DNA from: a virus
Direction: 5' to 3' (one strand)
Length of the DNA: 61,704 nt
Virus record (IMG/VR): IMGVR_UViG_3300028840_000575
Coordinates: 1-61,704 of that record
The notes beneath the pieces were generated by a model that was not told the origin of the DNA, searched no databases, and worked only from the letters and a program-made list of their open reading frames with translations. The translations under genes were made by a program, and so were the position numbers. Below are positions 25,033-32,535 of the stretch, one piece after another; positions within the stretch are counted from its first letter, which is position 1, and the number at the start of each line of letters is the position of its first letter.

Positions 25033-25211
25033 TAGATAAAGTAGAAGTCCGAACGTTTAAACATTATGCTCGTTGTAATTGTGGTGGGACTTATAAATGG
25101 CTCTGCTCTCAACAAGGATATGAGTACTTGCATATATGTGATAAATGCCGAGATAAGAAATTATTCTCTAAAATTTATCCATATACATCATATGAGGAGA
25201 TAAAATTATGA
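25029..25211 (+). CDS. Small zinc-ribbon-like protein
   Basis: The 60-residue product has CNCGG near residue 16 and CDKC near residue 37, a probable zinc site. ATGA overlaps link it to both neighbours. Function unknown. Confidence 0.6.
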   Translation: MIDKVEVRTFKHYARCNCGGTYKWLCSQQGYEYLHICDKCRDKKLFSKIYPYTSYEEIKL

Positions 25212-25441
25212 TTGATATAAAAGATATTACTGATGATGACATTGGGAAATGGGTCTTGTATCAAGATCGTGGATCTTCGGAAAAGGGACGCATCAAAAGC
25301 TATAATCATAAATATGTTTTCGTAGTATTCTCTTGTGCAGAGGACTGGGAAAACTTCACTGATTATACAGCTTGTGCCTGTGTTCCTAAATTCTTGCGTA
25401 TGGTTGATGATCCAATAAAATCTGAAAAGGACGGGAGATAA
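25208..25441 (+). CDS. Conserved small phage protein
   Basis: The protein is 77 residues with GKWVLYQD, GRIKSYNHKYVFVVFSCAED and DYTACAC. This arrangement recurs in small proteins of many phages and looks like a small SH3-like beta-barrel. It has a gagg ribosome site. It shares its last residues (EKDGR) with the preceding 24700 protein, a hint of local duplication. Confidence 0.62.
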   Translation: MIDIKDITDDDIGKWVLYQDRGSSEKGRIKSYNHKYVFVVFSCAEDWENFTDYTACACVPKFLRMVDDPIKSEKDGR

Positions 25442-25443
25442 GA

Positions 25444-25668
25444 ATGTATAAATATAAACTCGAAATTAAATTCCATGCTAATGTAGAAGAAGCTGCTGTA
25501 CATACTCATACTTTTGATTTTGAATCTGAAGATGATTTTACAGCGATGGAAACTGCTGCAAGACATTGTCTCACAAGTGATTTAGCGAAGGATATAGTCC
25601 AGAACAGTATACTTATATCTATTGAAGTGTATCGTCGCATTACGGTCAAGGAGTCTAATCCAAGATGA
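25444..25668 (+). CDS. Hypothetical protein
   Basis: The 74-residue protein shows an alternating strand/helix pattern (YKLEIKFHANVEEAAVHTHT, then ETAARHCLTSDLA). It is preceded by gggag. No function can be proposed. The 88 bases after it hold no gene that I can support. Confidence 0.55.
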   Translation: MYKYKLEIKFHANVEEAAVHTHTFDFESEDDFTAMETAARHCLTSDLAKDIVQNSILISIEVYRRITVKESNPR

Positions 25669-25756
25669 ATGTTAAGAAGTAGAAATCACTGAAGATTTTT
25701 TCAATTACATGTCTTAGAAGATCCGTTTTACTAATTTACAATAGAGGTTCGTATAA

Positions 25757-25951
25757 GTGAATAAACAAACTAATCTTATAAAATCATTAGTCAATATTCA
25801 AATGGAAACTGTCTTAAATCTTATAGAGGCGGATCCTCATTCGTGGAGTAATCGCCCATGTCAGACATGCACTGCGATCTCTGCAATGATAGGACGTCCG
25901 TTCGGTTGTGTTAGAGTAATGGAGGAGAAGAAGAAACGTGAAACAACCTAA
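25757..25951 (+). CDS. Small Cys-containing protein
   Basis: The likely start is GTG 25757 behind tagagg. The 64-residue product contains SWSNRPCQTCTAISAMIGRP, a motif with CxxC followed by a conserved-looking GRPFGC that is seen in small phage proteins. It overlaps the next gene by 14 bases. Confidence 0.55.
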   Translation: MNKQTNLIKSLVNIQMETVLNLIEADPHSWSNRPCQTCTAISAMIGRPFGCVRVMEEKKKRETT

Positions 25952-26174
25952 AAAATGTTGTGAAATTGGATCATACGATCATCAAGTTCCTATGGCGATA
26001 AATGGTCGTCGCCAGGATATTGATTTATGTATTGCAGATATTGTAGCTGCTCTAAATGCTGCGAATATTAAAACTGTATTCAGTTGTTGTGGTCATGGAT
26101 GTGATGGTCAAATATCTTTAGAAGATGGACGTATTCTCAAAGTGTGTTGTATCCATCCAACTCCGAGGAAATAA
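25938..26174 (+). CDS. Conserved small cysteine-rich phage protein
   Basis: The GTG start at 25938 follows aggag. The 78-residue protein has DIDLCIADIVAALNAANI and SCCGHG followed by ISLEDGR, a pattern common in uncharacterised phage proteins. The Cys/His set (CC, SCCGH, CC) could bind metal. Function unknown. Confidence 0.6.
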   Translation: MKQPKKCCEIGSYDHQVPMAINGRRQDIDLCIADIVAALNAANIKTVFSCCGHGCDGQISLEDGRILKVCCIHPTPRK

Positions 26175-26650
26175 TGGCTCCGAAACCTGAAAGTAAATTT
26201 GTCGGTCAATTAAACGAACGGATATTTCGTAAGTTCAATTGTCTAATCTTTAATATTCATGGGCATATGATGCAGTCCACGAGTTGGCCCGATCTTTACA
26301 TTGTTCATAAGAAGCTTGGACAGTTTTGGTTAGAAGCTAAAGTCTATCCAAATACAATCATGAAGAATGTTAAACAAAGGCAAAGGATCAATGAACTGCG
26401 AAGTAGAGGTGCTCCGGTCGTTGTTGCAACGCTATTCGATGACTTTGATAAAATACCTGCAGAATGTTTTCGTGGGCATGACTTCCCGGATACTCCATTC
26501 GTGATGTTGGAATATGGAAATATCTATACAATGAATAGTGATCTTTGGTCATTAAATCATATTTACATGCCATTTGATAAGAGATTTAGTCATAAGGATC
26601 TATGGTCTTGGCTGCAAAAGTCAACTGTACCCGATTTGTGTGCGGGTTGA
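26174..26650 (+). CDS. VRR-NUC / PD-(D/E)xK nuclease-like protein
   Basis: From ATG 26174 the 158-residue protein shows a restriction-nuclease-fold pattern: GHMMQSTSWPDLYIV (catalytic Asp), FWLEAKV (Glu-x-Lys) and a downstream KQRQRINELRSRGAPVVV helix/strand. This is typical of VRR-NUC Holliday-junction-resolvase-like proteins in phages. It could process branched DNA during replication or packaging. The last eight codons lie within the left arm of the inverted repeat at 26625, so the repeat shapes the C-terminus. Confidence 0.7.
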   Translation: MAPKPESKFVGQLNERIFRKFNCLIFNIHGHMMQSTSWPDLYIVHKKLGQFWLEAKVYPNTIMKNVKQRQRINELRSRGAPVVVATLFDDFDKIPAECFRGHDFPDTPFVMLEYGNIYTMNSDLWSLNHIYMPFDKRFSHKDLWSWLQKSTVPDLCAG

Positions 26651-26871
26651 TTTGCAATGACCAAATTTACGGCCATTCGCTATTAGTAAATGAAAACACC
26701 AAATCCGTTCAAACTACAAAATACAACCCTTTATATATACGTACGTGAGTAAGTGACCGGGTGGAAGAAAAAGAATATAATATAGAATATTTTAATATTT
26801 GTCTCTTTGCAGTGGTAGCAGGTGGCCAGAACGATCCACTGCAAATCAACCCTGCCACTTTTAGGGTACAG
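26625..26871. repeat. Pair of 32-bp imperfect inverted repeats around an intergenic region
   Basis: The arms 26625-26656 and 26840-26871 match at 25 of 32 positions as inverted repeats: CTGTACCC outside and GGGTTGATTTGCA inside are exact. The left arm overlaps the end of the nuclease gene; the right arm ends 11 bases before the HTH gene. The 183 bases between contain no gene; TTCAAA (26708) and TATATA (26732) form a possible promoter. The arms recur fused together at 27458. They may be operator sites or the ends of a MITE-like element. Confidence 0.65.
26806..26845. promoter_or_regulatory. Perfect 10-bp inverted repeat upstream of the HTH gene
   Basis: TTTGCAGTGG (26806-26815) and CCACTGCAAA (26836-26845) are exact inverted copies separated by 20 bases, and the second overlaps the right arm of the larger repeat. 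It could act as an operator or a leader hairpin controlling the regulator downstream. Confidence 0.55.
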
Positions 26872-26882
26872 AGGATAAAACT

Positions 26883-27440
26883 ATGAAACATGGAAAAGAG
26901 TTCAGGGATGCGAGAGATCTACTAGAAGGATTGAGACTTGCAGAAAATTATTATAGTGTCGAACGATTTAAAAAATGTGATTGGGATGATCCTGATGATG
27001 TTTCTTTATATAAGAGTCAGAAAAGAATTGCAAGACGAGATGAAACAATATTAAGACTGTGTCCAGATAAAAGATGTCCGTCTTGTGGTAGAATAGTTTT
27101 ACAGTCAGCAAGATGGGTGATAAGTAAAGATAGAAATAAAGTAATATGCAAATCTTGTCATCAACGATTAATGAATAATAAGGCTCCAGATTCTGTAGAA
27201 GTATTTGAATACAGTATATTCACACCAGAACGTTATTCTATCAATCCTCAACTTCTTGTGCAGGCAAGAGAGATGTCTGGATTAAGTTTAAGAGAGTTTG
27301 CGAGAAGAGCAGGATGGGGACGTTCATATCAACAGAAAATAGAAGACGGAACAATAAAGACAGTTTCAATAGATGTTGTGAATATTCTCATTTGTGTTCT
27401 TAATGATTCTAATGTTACTACTCTAGATAGTCTAAAGTAA
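26883..27440 (+). CDS. Zinc-ribbon plus helix-turn-helix transcription regulator
   Basis: The 185-residue protein has a charged N-terminus and a zinc ribbon with RCPSCGR (about 64-70) and CKSCHQR (about 92-98). It ends with a Cro/Xre-like HTH (about 128-180: SGLSLREFARRAGWGRSYQQ followed by KIEDG). It is flanked by related inverted repeats upstream (26625-26871) and downstream (27458-27493), immediately before the packaging-gene promoter. Autoregulation and control of the packaging unit through these sites is a coherent inference. It has an agagg ribosome site. Confidence 0.72.
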   Translation: MKHGKEFRDARDLLEGLRLAENYYSVERFKKCDWDDPDDVSLYKSQKRIARRDETILRLCPDKRCPSCGRIVLQSARWVISKDRNKVICKSCHQRLMNNKAPDSVEVFEYSIFTPERYSINPQLLVQAREMSGLSLREFARRAGWGRSYQQKIEDGTIKTVSIDVVNILICVLNDSNVTTLDSLK

Positions 27441-27457
27441 TCTGTAAATTAATCATC

Positions 27458-27493
27458 TGTACCCGATTTGTGGCATGCCACTTTTAGGGTACA
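27458..27493. promoter_or_regulatory. Nested palindrome upstream of the packaging promoter
   Basis: TGTACCC and GGGTACA form the outer arms and the 12-base perfect palindrome GTGGCATGCCAC the centre, separated by 5-base asymmetrical stretches. It is built from the two outer halves of the arms at 26625 and 26840. It ends 18 bases before the -35 at 27512, the same distance as the AAGGTACA element at 59353-59359 from its promoter. A regulator-binding site is likely. Confidence 0.6.
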
Positions 27494-27511
27494 ACTGATT
27501 TTATTTTTCGC

Positions 27512-27540
27512 TTGCTTTTGATGTTAAATTGTGTTATACT
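27512..27540 (+). promoter_or_regulatory. Sigma70-type promoter for packaging genes
   Basis: TTGCTT (27512-27517), a 17-base spacer and TATACT (27535-27540). The region upstream (GGTACA, then an ATTTTATTTT tract) matches that of the promoter at 59378. Confidence 0.72.
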
Positions 27541-27582
27541 ATTAACGTTGGGCAAGCTAAGCCTCCATCTGGAAATTGAGTT

Positions 27583-28278
27583 TTGTCTAAACCTAAACGA
27601 TTTAAGAAAAAAGAATGGTTTAAAGATTATAGTGTGAAGCGAACAGGTGGCGGACCTCCTCCACCGAACCATCCCCGGAGATGCCAAGCCAGGAATTCTC
27701 TTGGTCTCCAATGTGGAAGATGGGCATTGCGAGGACGTGACTATTGTGCAATGCACGGAGGTCGCACACCTTTATCAAGGAAGAAATTGGCTAACTACTA
27801 TTCAAAACATGCTGGACGCTCATTGAAGAGTTTATTAGAGGAAGTTGCCAGTCAACCTGATGATGAGCGTCTCTCACTTGCAGAAGAGATCGACGTTGCA
27901 AGGATTAATACTGCTAGAGCATTACAGTTCTTTGAAAAGATAGTTCTTAATGAAGACTTCCGTGATAAGGATGGTAATCAAGTAGAAATTGGTCCTGAGA
28001 AAATGCTTCAGCTTAAATCAACATGCTCAAATGCTGTAAAGCAGGGATTGGATCAAGTTGCTTCATTAGTCCAGGCAATGGCTAAAGTAGAAGCACTGAA
28101 ACAAGATAAAATATCTGTTCACAATATTAAGTGGATAGTTGCTCGTATCATGCGTTTAATCGAAGAGGAGGTTGAGCCTGTCAATAGTGAATGTGCTAAG
28201 AGGCTTTGTAATAGGATCAGTGATCTTAAACTTCTTGAAGGCGATTCAACGAATGCTAAGGTGGTGTTGAGTATATGA
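27583..28278 (+). CDS. Probable terminase small subunit / DNA-recognition protein
   Basis: The frame opens with TTG 27583; no ATG is well placed. The 231-residue protein has a basic N-terminus (KPKRFKKKEWFK) and a Cys/His motif CQARNSLGLQCGRWALRGRD followed by YCAMHGGRT. The HGG-type zinc motif is frequent in phage proteins encoded before the large terminase. A long helical region follows (about 80-200). Position as the first gene after the promoter and a few small genes before the large terminase suggests the small terminase subunit. No direct functional motif proves it. Confidence 0.58.
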   Translation: MSKPKRFKKKEWFKDYSVKRTGGGPPPPNHPRRCQARNSLGLQCGRWALRGRDYCAMHGGRTPLSRKKLANYYSKHAGRSLKSLLEEVASQPDDERLSLAEEIDVARINTARALQFFEKIVLNEDFRDKDGNQVEIGPEKMLQLKSTCSNAVKQGLDQVASLVQAMAKVEALKQDKISVHNIKWIVARIMRLIEEEVEPVNSECAKRLCNRISDLKLLEGDSTNAKVVLSI

Positions 28279-28472
28279 CAAAATGCCTAACATGTGAACA
28301 AGGGGCTAAATTTAAAAAGATCCCTGGATACATAAGCCTGATCACAGATGGTGATTCTTTTGTTTGTAAAATAGAAATCAATGGACAGGTACGACGTCTA
28401 GGAGCTCAAACCTTAGAGCTTTTGTATGAAACCATAATCGAAGAAAAGAAGAAACGAGAACAGGATGCCTGA
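28275..28472 (+). CDS. Small hypothetical protein
   Basis: The 65-residue protein begins MTKCLTCEQGAKF, is beta-rich in the middle (SFVCKIEINGQVRRLG) and ends in a charged helix (IIEEKKKREQDA). ATGA-type overlap with the previous gene and 8-base overlap with the next indicate co-translation. Function unknown. Confidence 0.58.
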   Translation: MTKCLTCEQGAKFKKIPGYISLITDGDSFVCKIEINGQVRRLGAQTLELLYETIIEEKKKREQDA

Positions 28473-28653
28473 AAAGACAATTGAAGTTGATTTCATGATT
28501 GGTGATAATGTTATAATCAGAGATACTGATTTTGATGGGAGAGTTATTGGTATTTGGATAGATCAAACGCAGACAATCCAATATCAAGTTCGATATTTTG
28601 CTGGTGGAAAGTTAGATGATAGATGGTTCATCAGTAGCAATTTACACAGATGA
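28465..28653 (+). CDS. Small SH3/KOW-like protein
   Basis: The 62-residue protein has VDFMIGDNVIIRDTDFDGRV followed by strands ending in QYQVRYFAGGKLDDRW. This pattern fits a small SH3-like beta-barrel of the KOW kind. Such proteins are common near phage packaging genes; no specific role is assigned. Confidence 0.55.
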   Translation: MPEKTIEVDFMIGDNVIIRDTDFDGRVIGIWIDQTQTIQYQVRYFAGGKLDDRWFISSNLHR

Positions 28654-28672
28654 AAGTTTTCTCCCCTCCGGA

Positions 28673-28702
28673 AGCACCAAGTGACTTCGGTTATTTGGTG
28701 CT
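28673..28702 (+). terminator. Intergenic hairpin
   Basis: AGCACCAA and TTGGTGCT (28673-28680, 28695-28702) form an 8-bp stem. No U-run follows, so processing or attenuation is as likely as termination. Confidence 0.45.
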
Positions 28703-28721
28703 CCATTAAAGGAATCTTCAC

Positions 28722-28850
28722 ATGAGTGAAGCTAAAAATAAACCAAAGCCGAAGAAACCTAAACCAACACTCCACAGTTCTAATCATAGAGAACGGAAGT
28801 TCGGTGCCACGGACCGTAAAGCTTCCTCGGCGAGAGCTGTGACAAGGTAA
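28722..28850 (+). CDS. 42-residue basic peptide
   Basis: An aaagga site precedes ATG 28722. The product MSEAKNKPKPKKPKPTLHSS continues to a basic end (SSARAVTR). It is Lys/Pro-rich, disordered and strongly basic, and it is bracketed by two hairpins. It could bind nucleic acid or the capsid interior. No family recognised. Confidence 0.5.
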   Translation: MSEAKNKPKPKKPKPTLHSSNHRERKFGATDRKASSARAVTR

Positions 28851-28879
28851 TCTTTTTCTCCTCAAGTTAAAGATACCAC

Positions 28880-28908
28880 GGAACCAAGAAGTCATCCCTC
28901 TTGGTTCC
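28880..28908 (+). terminator. Intergenic hairpin before the large terminase
   Basis: GGAACCAAGA (28880-28889) and TCTTGGTTCC (28899-28908) form a perfect 10-bp stem with a 9-base loop, followed by CATTAACATTTTT. Confidence 0.5.
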
Positions 28909-28942
28909 CATTAACATTTTTAGATGAAACGCGAAAGACTAA

Positions 28943-31144
28943 ATGTTGCAAGGACGCGATACAATTCAGATCCAGGTTCCTCCTCTCTATAAGGAAGTTA
29001 TTGAACTCGGTATAGATAATGGTGCAATAATCCACGCTCCATTAAACTGCCGGATAAAGGAAACTCTCCTTGCAGAAGTATTAGCGAATCTAACCTCTTC
29101 ATTTCAGTTTAATACTGAACCAGAGAATTTTCTCTACATCTGTAGAGACACGAACCGTATACGGACACAATTCATATCTTGGCTTTCTACGATAGGACTT
29201 TCTTCTAAGCCAAGATCAAAGGGCTTCATGTTTCCATCAAGTGCAATTGTTTGGATACTTAATCCAAAGGAAATTGTATTAGATGATCTACCATTTTCCT
29301 ACGTGTCTAAGACTTATATATGCGATGCACACACTATTCCTGAACATACGTTCAAAGTGTTGCAACACATCTCCACCGATATCGTTTGTGCTGGGAACAT
29401 GGTTCCTAGGGATCACTGGTTCTATAGATATTGTAAGTCTGCGGACAATGTATATAGGTATAATGCCAATGATATATGTGAAGCGTTCCCTGATCAATGG
29501 GACGACGCCAAACGGCTCAGCAAGGATTATACCAAGGATGAAAGAAGACGTTATCTTAATTTAGAAGATATTGAAATTAAGAGCAGCAACTTTCGTCGCT
29601 TTGCCAATGCTCGGCTATGGATTAAAACTGACCGTGATATAAGGTCATTGCATCCACGACAACAGGAGTATGCTAAAGACACTGAGGGAACGCCTGTTGT
29701 TCCTTATATGCTTACTCCACTCAATAAACGTTATTTAGCAATGAAGCGTCTTGCTATTAAGCAAGGCAGAAAGAAACGTTTTCTATTACTCAAATATAGA
29801 CGTGGTGGATTTACGACATTAGAGCAAGGGCTCTCCTACCATCAGTGTGTTGACTTTTCTTATTCACAGTGCATAACTCTTGCTCATACGCAGACATCAA
29901 CACAACGTATCTTCAAGATTGCTAAACTGTACCAAGAGCGTGATCCAAGACATCCTTTACTTGCATCAGACTCAAAGACACAGCTTGAGTTTGCAGATAA
30001 TGGATCAACGTTCTTTATTGGAACAGCAGGTGGTCGCGGTGTTTCGCGTGGTGACACTATTCAGCGAGTACATGGATCAGAGGTTTCCAAGTGGTGTCCT
30101 GGGCCTAATCAAAATGAATTGGTTGAGGATATTATCGCTGGTCTACTTGGTGCTGCAAGTCATGGTGAGGTTATCTTAGAAACAACTCCTGATGGATTTG
30201 AATGGTTTGCTAATACTTACACTGATGCAAAGAAAGAGCTTAATGATTGGGTTCCTTTGTTTTTACCTTGGTTCGTGGATCCAGTCAATACTGTTTATGT
30301 TATTGATGAAGAGGAGATTTTAGATACTCTAACAGAGGAAGAAAAGAAGTTCTGCGAAAAGGTTAAGCGTGACTGGAATATAACCATCACGCTTAATCAG
30401 ATCGCATTCCGTAGGGACAAGAAAAAAGAATATGGTCGTTTGTTTAGGCAGGAATATCCTGAAGATGATATTACTTGTTTCATTATATCTGGTGATCCAT
30501 TCTTCAACACTGATCTTATAATGGATCTATTAGATGAAATGCCTGAATATAAAAGGGAGCATGTTCCTGGGGGTTATATTGAACGATATAAGGAGCCTGA
30601 AGCTGGAAAGAAGTATGTAGCTGGTGTTGACACTAGTGAAGGTCTTCCGTTCAGCGATCCTAATGGGATGGGCATACTGGACAAGGAAACAGGAGAACAG
30701 GTATTAAGTCTGCATGGACGTTTTCCTTTCAACCAACTTGCAGAACTCTGCATTAAAGAATGTGAGAAATACAATCGTGCATTACTCGGAGTAGAAAGGA
30801 ATAATCACGGACATGCGGTTCTTCAACGTATCAAAGAGTTGGGTTACAAAAAACCAAATTATCGTGGCGGTCCTTTGTATCATTTTTCTAAAGATCGTCC
30901 GGGCTGGGATACTAATTCTCAGACCCGTCCTATTATGCTTGATGAGCTTAGTGAAGCTATTGAAGAAAAGTTTATGACCATCCACGATAAAGAGTTTTTG
31001 CGTGAATGCCTTACATTTAAGAAACAACATAATGGTAAATTTGAAGCTGATCCAAATTGCCACGATGATTCAGTTTTGAAATGGAGTATAGCTTGGCAAA
31101 TGCGGAAACAACGCAGACCAAGAATATCTTATAATGAAGTGTAA
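28943..31144 (+). CDS. Terminase large subunit
   Basis: The 733-residue protein has an ATPase domain with a Walker-A-like KYRRGGFTT (about 283-291), a Walker-B-like segment ending HGSEVSKW (about 375-382) and LETTPDGFEW as motif III. The nuclease domain has an RNase H-like YVAGVDTSEG (about 555), GVERNNHGH and HDDSVLKW. Together they form the motor and the DNA-cutting nuclease of packaging. The N-terminal 230 residues are unusually long and phage-specific. The ATG has a weak ribosome site, and a slightly different start is possible. Confidence 0.92.
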   Translation: MLQGRDTIQIQVPPLYKEVIELGIDNGAIIHAPLNCRIKETLLAEVLANLTSSFQFNTEPENFLYICRDTNRIRTQFISWLSTIGLSSKPRSKGFMFPSSAIVWILNPKEIVLDDLPFSYVSKTYICDAHTIPEHTFKVLQHISTDIVCAGNMVPRDHWFYRYCKSADNVYRYNANDICEAFPDQWDDAKRLSKDYTKDERRRYLNLEDIEIKSSNFRRFANARLWIKTDRDIRSLHPRQQEYAKDTEGTPVVPYMLTPLNKRYLAMKRLAIKQGRKKRFLLLKYRRGGFTTLEQGLSYHQCVDFSYSQCITLAHTQTSTQRIFKIAKLYQERDPRHPLLASDSKTQLEFADNGSTFFIGTAGGRGVSRGDTIQRVHGSEVSKWCPGPNQNELVEDIIAGLLGAASHGEVILETTPDGFEWFANTYTDAKKELNDWVPLFLPWFVDPVNTVYVIDEEEILDTLTEEEKKFCEKVKRDWNITITLNQIAFRRDKKKEYGRLFRQEYPEDDITCFIISGDPFFNTDLIMDLLDEMPEYKREHVPGGYIERYKEPEAGKKYVAGVDTSEGLPFSDPNGMGILDKETGEQVLSLHGRFPFNQLAELCIKECEKYNRALLGVERNNHGHAVLQRIKELGYKKPNYRGGPLYHFSKDRPGWDTNSQTRPIMLDELSEAIEEKFMTIHDKEFLRECLTFKKQHNGKFEADPNCHDDSVLKWSIAWQMRKQRRPRISYNEV

Positions 31145-31168
31145 CTTAATTCTTTTAAGGAGAACATT

Positions 31169-31687
31169 ATGTTTAGGAAGCTGAGAGTAGTTATTGTACT
31201 TGCAGTCATTTTCTCAGTGATGATTGCATCGGCTGGTTGCTTGTCTAAGACCGGCTATTGGAAACCTGGGACTGACTTTGATACTATTATATCAGAAGAT
31301 GATTATGCTGCATTGCCAGCGGATCAGCAAGCTGAAATGGTTCAGGTCACGTATCGGGAGCTTGATCAAAAGTATGTAGAGGGTACTGAAACTATCTTGG
31401 ATACTGGATCGGGGGTCTATAAAGTAATAAAGCCAGTGATTCCAGAGCCCTTTGCTACAGGCGGATCAATATTATTAGGTTTGGCAACAACACTGACCGC
31501 ACTGTTAGCGAGGAAGAAGGTAGTTACTCAACTTGTTGAGACGGCTCAAGGTATTCAAAATGTAATAGACGGCAAGGAAGAAAGCCTTGGGACGTCATTG
31601 TCAAAAGCACAGAGCACAAGTACGAAGGTCGCTATTACGAATCTAAAAACTTCGGGAATTGTAAAGTCTACGTCTGGTGAGGCGTAA
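31169..31687 (+). CDS. Predicted lipoprotein with an internal membrane segment
   Basis: The 172-residue protein starts with a basic/hydrophobic leader (MFRKLRVVIVLAVIFSVMIA) ending in a lipobox SAGC, so it is probably lipidated. A second hydrophobic segment (GGSILLGLATTLTALLA, about 97-113) precedes a basic region and a Ser/Thr-rich tail. It follows the terminase behind aaggag. A role in the host envelope (lysis or exclusion) is possible; there is no clear holin or spanin signature. Confidence 0.6.
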   Translation: MFRKLRVVIVLAVIFSVMIASAGCLSKTGYWKPGTDFDTIISEDDYAALPADQQAEMVQVTYRELDQKYVEGTETILDTGSGVYKVIKPVIPEPFATGGSILLGLATTLTALLARKKVVTQLVETAQGIQNVIDGKEESLGTSLSKAQSTSTKVAITNLKTSGIVKSTSGEA

Positions 31688-31714
31688 AGCTTCCTAGGCC
31701 ATGTTACCCTGGAT

Positions 31715-31740
31715 GGAGCCTCGGGGAAACTCGGGGCTCC
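31715..31740 (+). terminator. GC-rich hairpin terminator
   Basis: GGAGCC (31715-31720) and GGCTCC (31735-31740) form the stem of a GC-rich hairpin followed by AATATTT. The surrounding sequence contains a repeated TCGGGG. Confidence 0.55.
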
Positions 31741-31766
31741 AATATTTCTAACAGGAAAGAATTAAA

Positions 31767-32231
31767 ATGAAATTATCAGCACAAGTAGAAACGCTCGAAA
31801 AACAAGCTGAAGCTTTGAGCAAAGAGAATAGTTCTTTGAAAAGCTCTAATGGCACTTTTACATCAACTAATAGAGCTCTTCAAAGAGAGATTACATTTCT
31901 AAAAGCGAAGGTTAAGAACTTAGAGGAACGACCTCTTCAGAAAGAGGTTGAATCTCTTAAAGAACGATTAGCTGTTGAGAATGCCAATGCTGTAGTTAAG
32001 AAATTGACTAAGAGGGTTGAGGAATTACAAAAACAATTATATGAAGAATTACAACGTACTAAACCAATTAAAGAGTTGGAAGATACTATAGTCCAATTAA
32101 AGGAGGAACTTGCTAAGGTCAGGACCGAATCCCAAGAAAAGGGTGAAAAGATTACAATATTGGAGACCGAAATTGATAATTTATTGAATAACGGAGAAAC
32201 GAATGAACCCACTACTACAGATAATAGTTAA
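31767..32231 (+). CDS. Long coiled-coil protein
   Basis: The 154-residue protein is almost entirely coiled coil (heptads in LSAQVETLEKQAEALSKEN and onwards) with a short Asn/Thr-rich end (NGETNEPTTTDNS). There is no catalytic motif. Its last 29 bases overlap the next membrane protein. A structural or scaffold-like role, or a partner of that protein, is plausible. The Thr-rich EPTTT end resembles the tags of the virion proteins. Confidence 0.68.
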   Translation: MKLSAQVETLEKQAEALSKENSSLKSSNGTFTSTNRALQREITFLKAKVKNLEERPLQKEVESLKERLAVENANAVVKKLTKRVEELQKQLYEELQRTKPIKELEDTIVQLKEELAKVRTESQEKGEKITILETEIDNLLNNGETNEPTTTDNS

Positions 32232-32535
32232 TGTTATTTCAACTGTCGTAGGTCTTGGTCTTATAGCTATTGCTAGTAATGTTCTTAAAAATGTACTCGA
32301 TTATAAAAAGCAAATACTTAAAATACAAAATGATTTTATTGAAAGCCAACAGGATTTCATAAAATTCAAAACACAAACGGAAGAACGTTTGACATCTATG
32401 CAGAACAATTGTGCTGATAGACTTGAATGGATGAGAAAGCTTGAAACTGGACTAAATAAAATGAATTTAAATATCGTCTCTATTGGTACACGTATGCAGA
32501 TGGAAGAAAAAGATTTCCATAAATTGGATAACTAA
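32203..32535 (+). CDS. Membrane-anchored coiled-coil protein
   Basis: The 110-residue protein has one N-terminal membrane helix (LLQIIVNVISTVVGLGLIAI) followed by a coiled coil with NCADRLEWMRKLETG. This layout occurs in small phage proteins near lysis and tail-fibre genes. A holin-like or anchor role is possible but not shown. A ggagaa site precedes the ATG. Confidence 0.62.
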   Translation: MNPLLQIIVNVISTVVGLGLIAIASNVLKNVLDYKKQILKIQNDFIESQQDFIKFKTQTEERLTSMQNNCADRLEWMRKLETGLNKMNLNIVSIGTRMQMEEKDFHKLDN

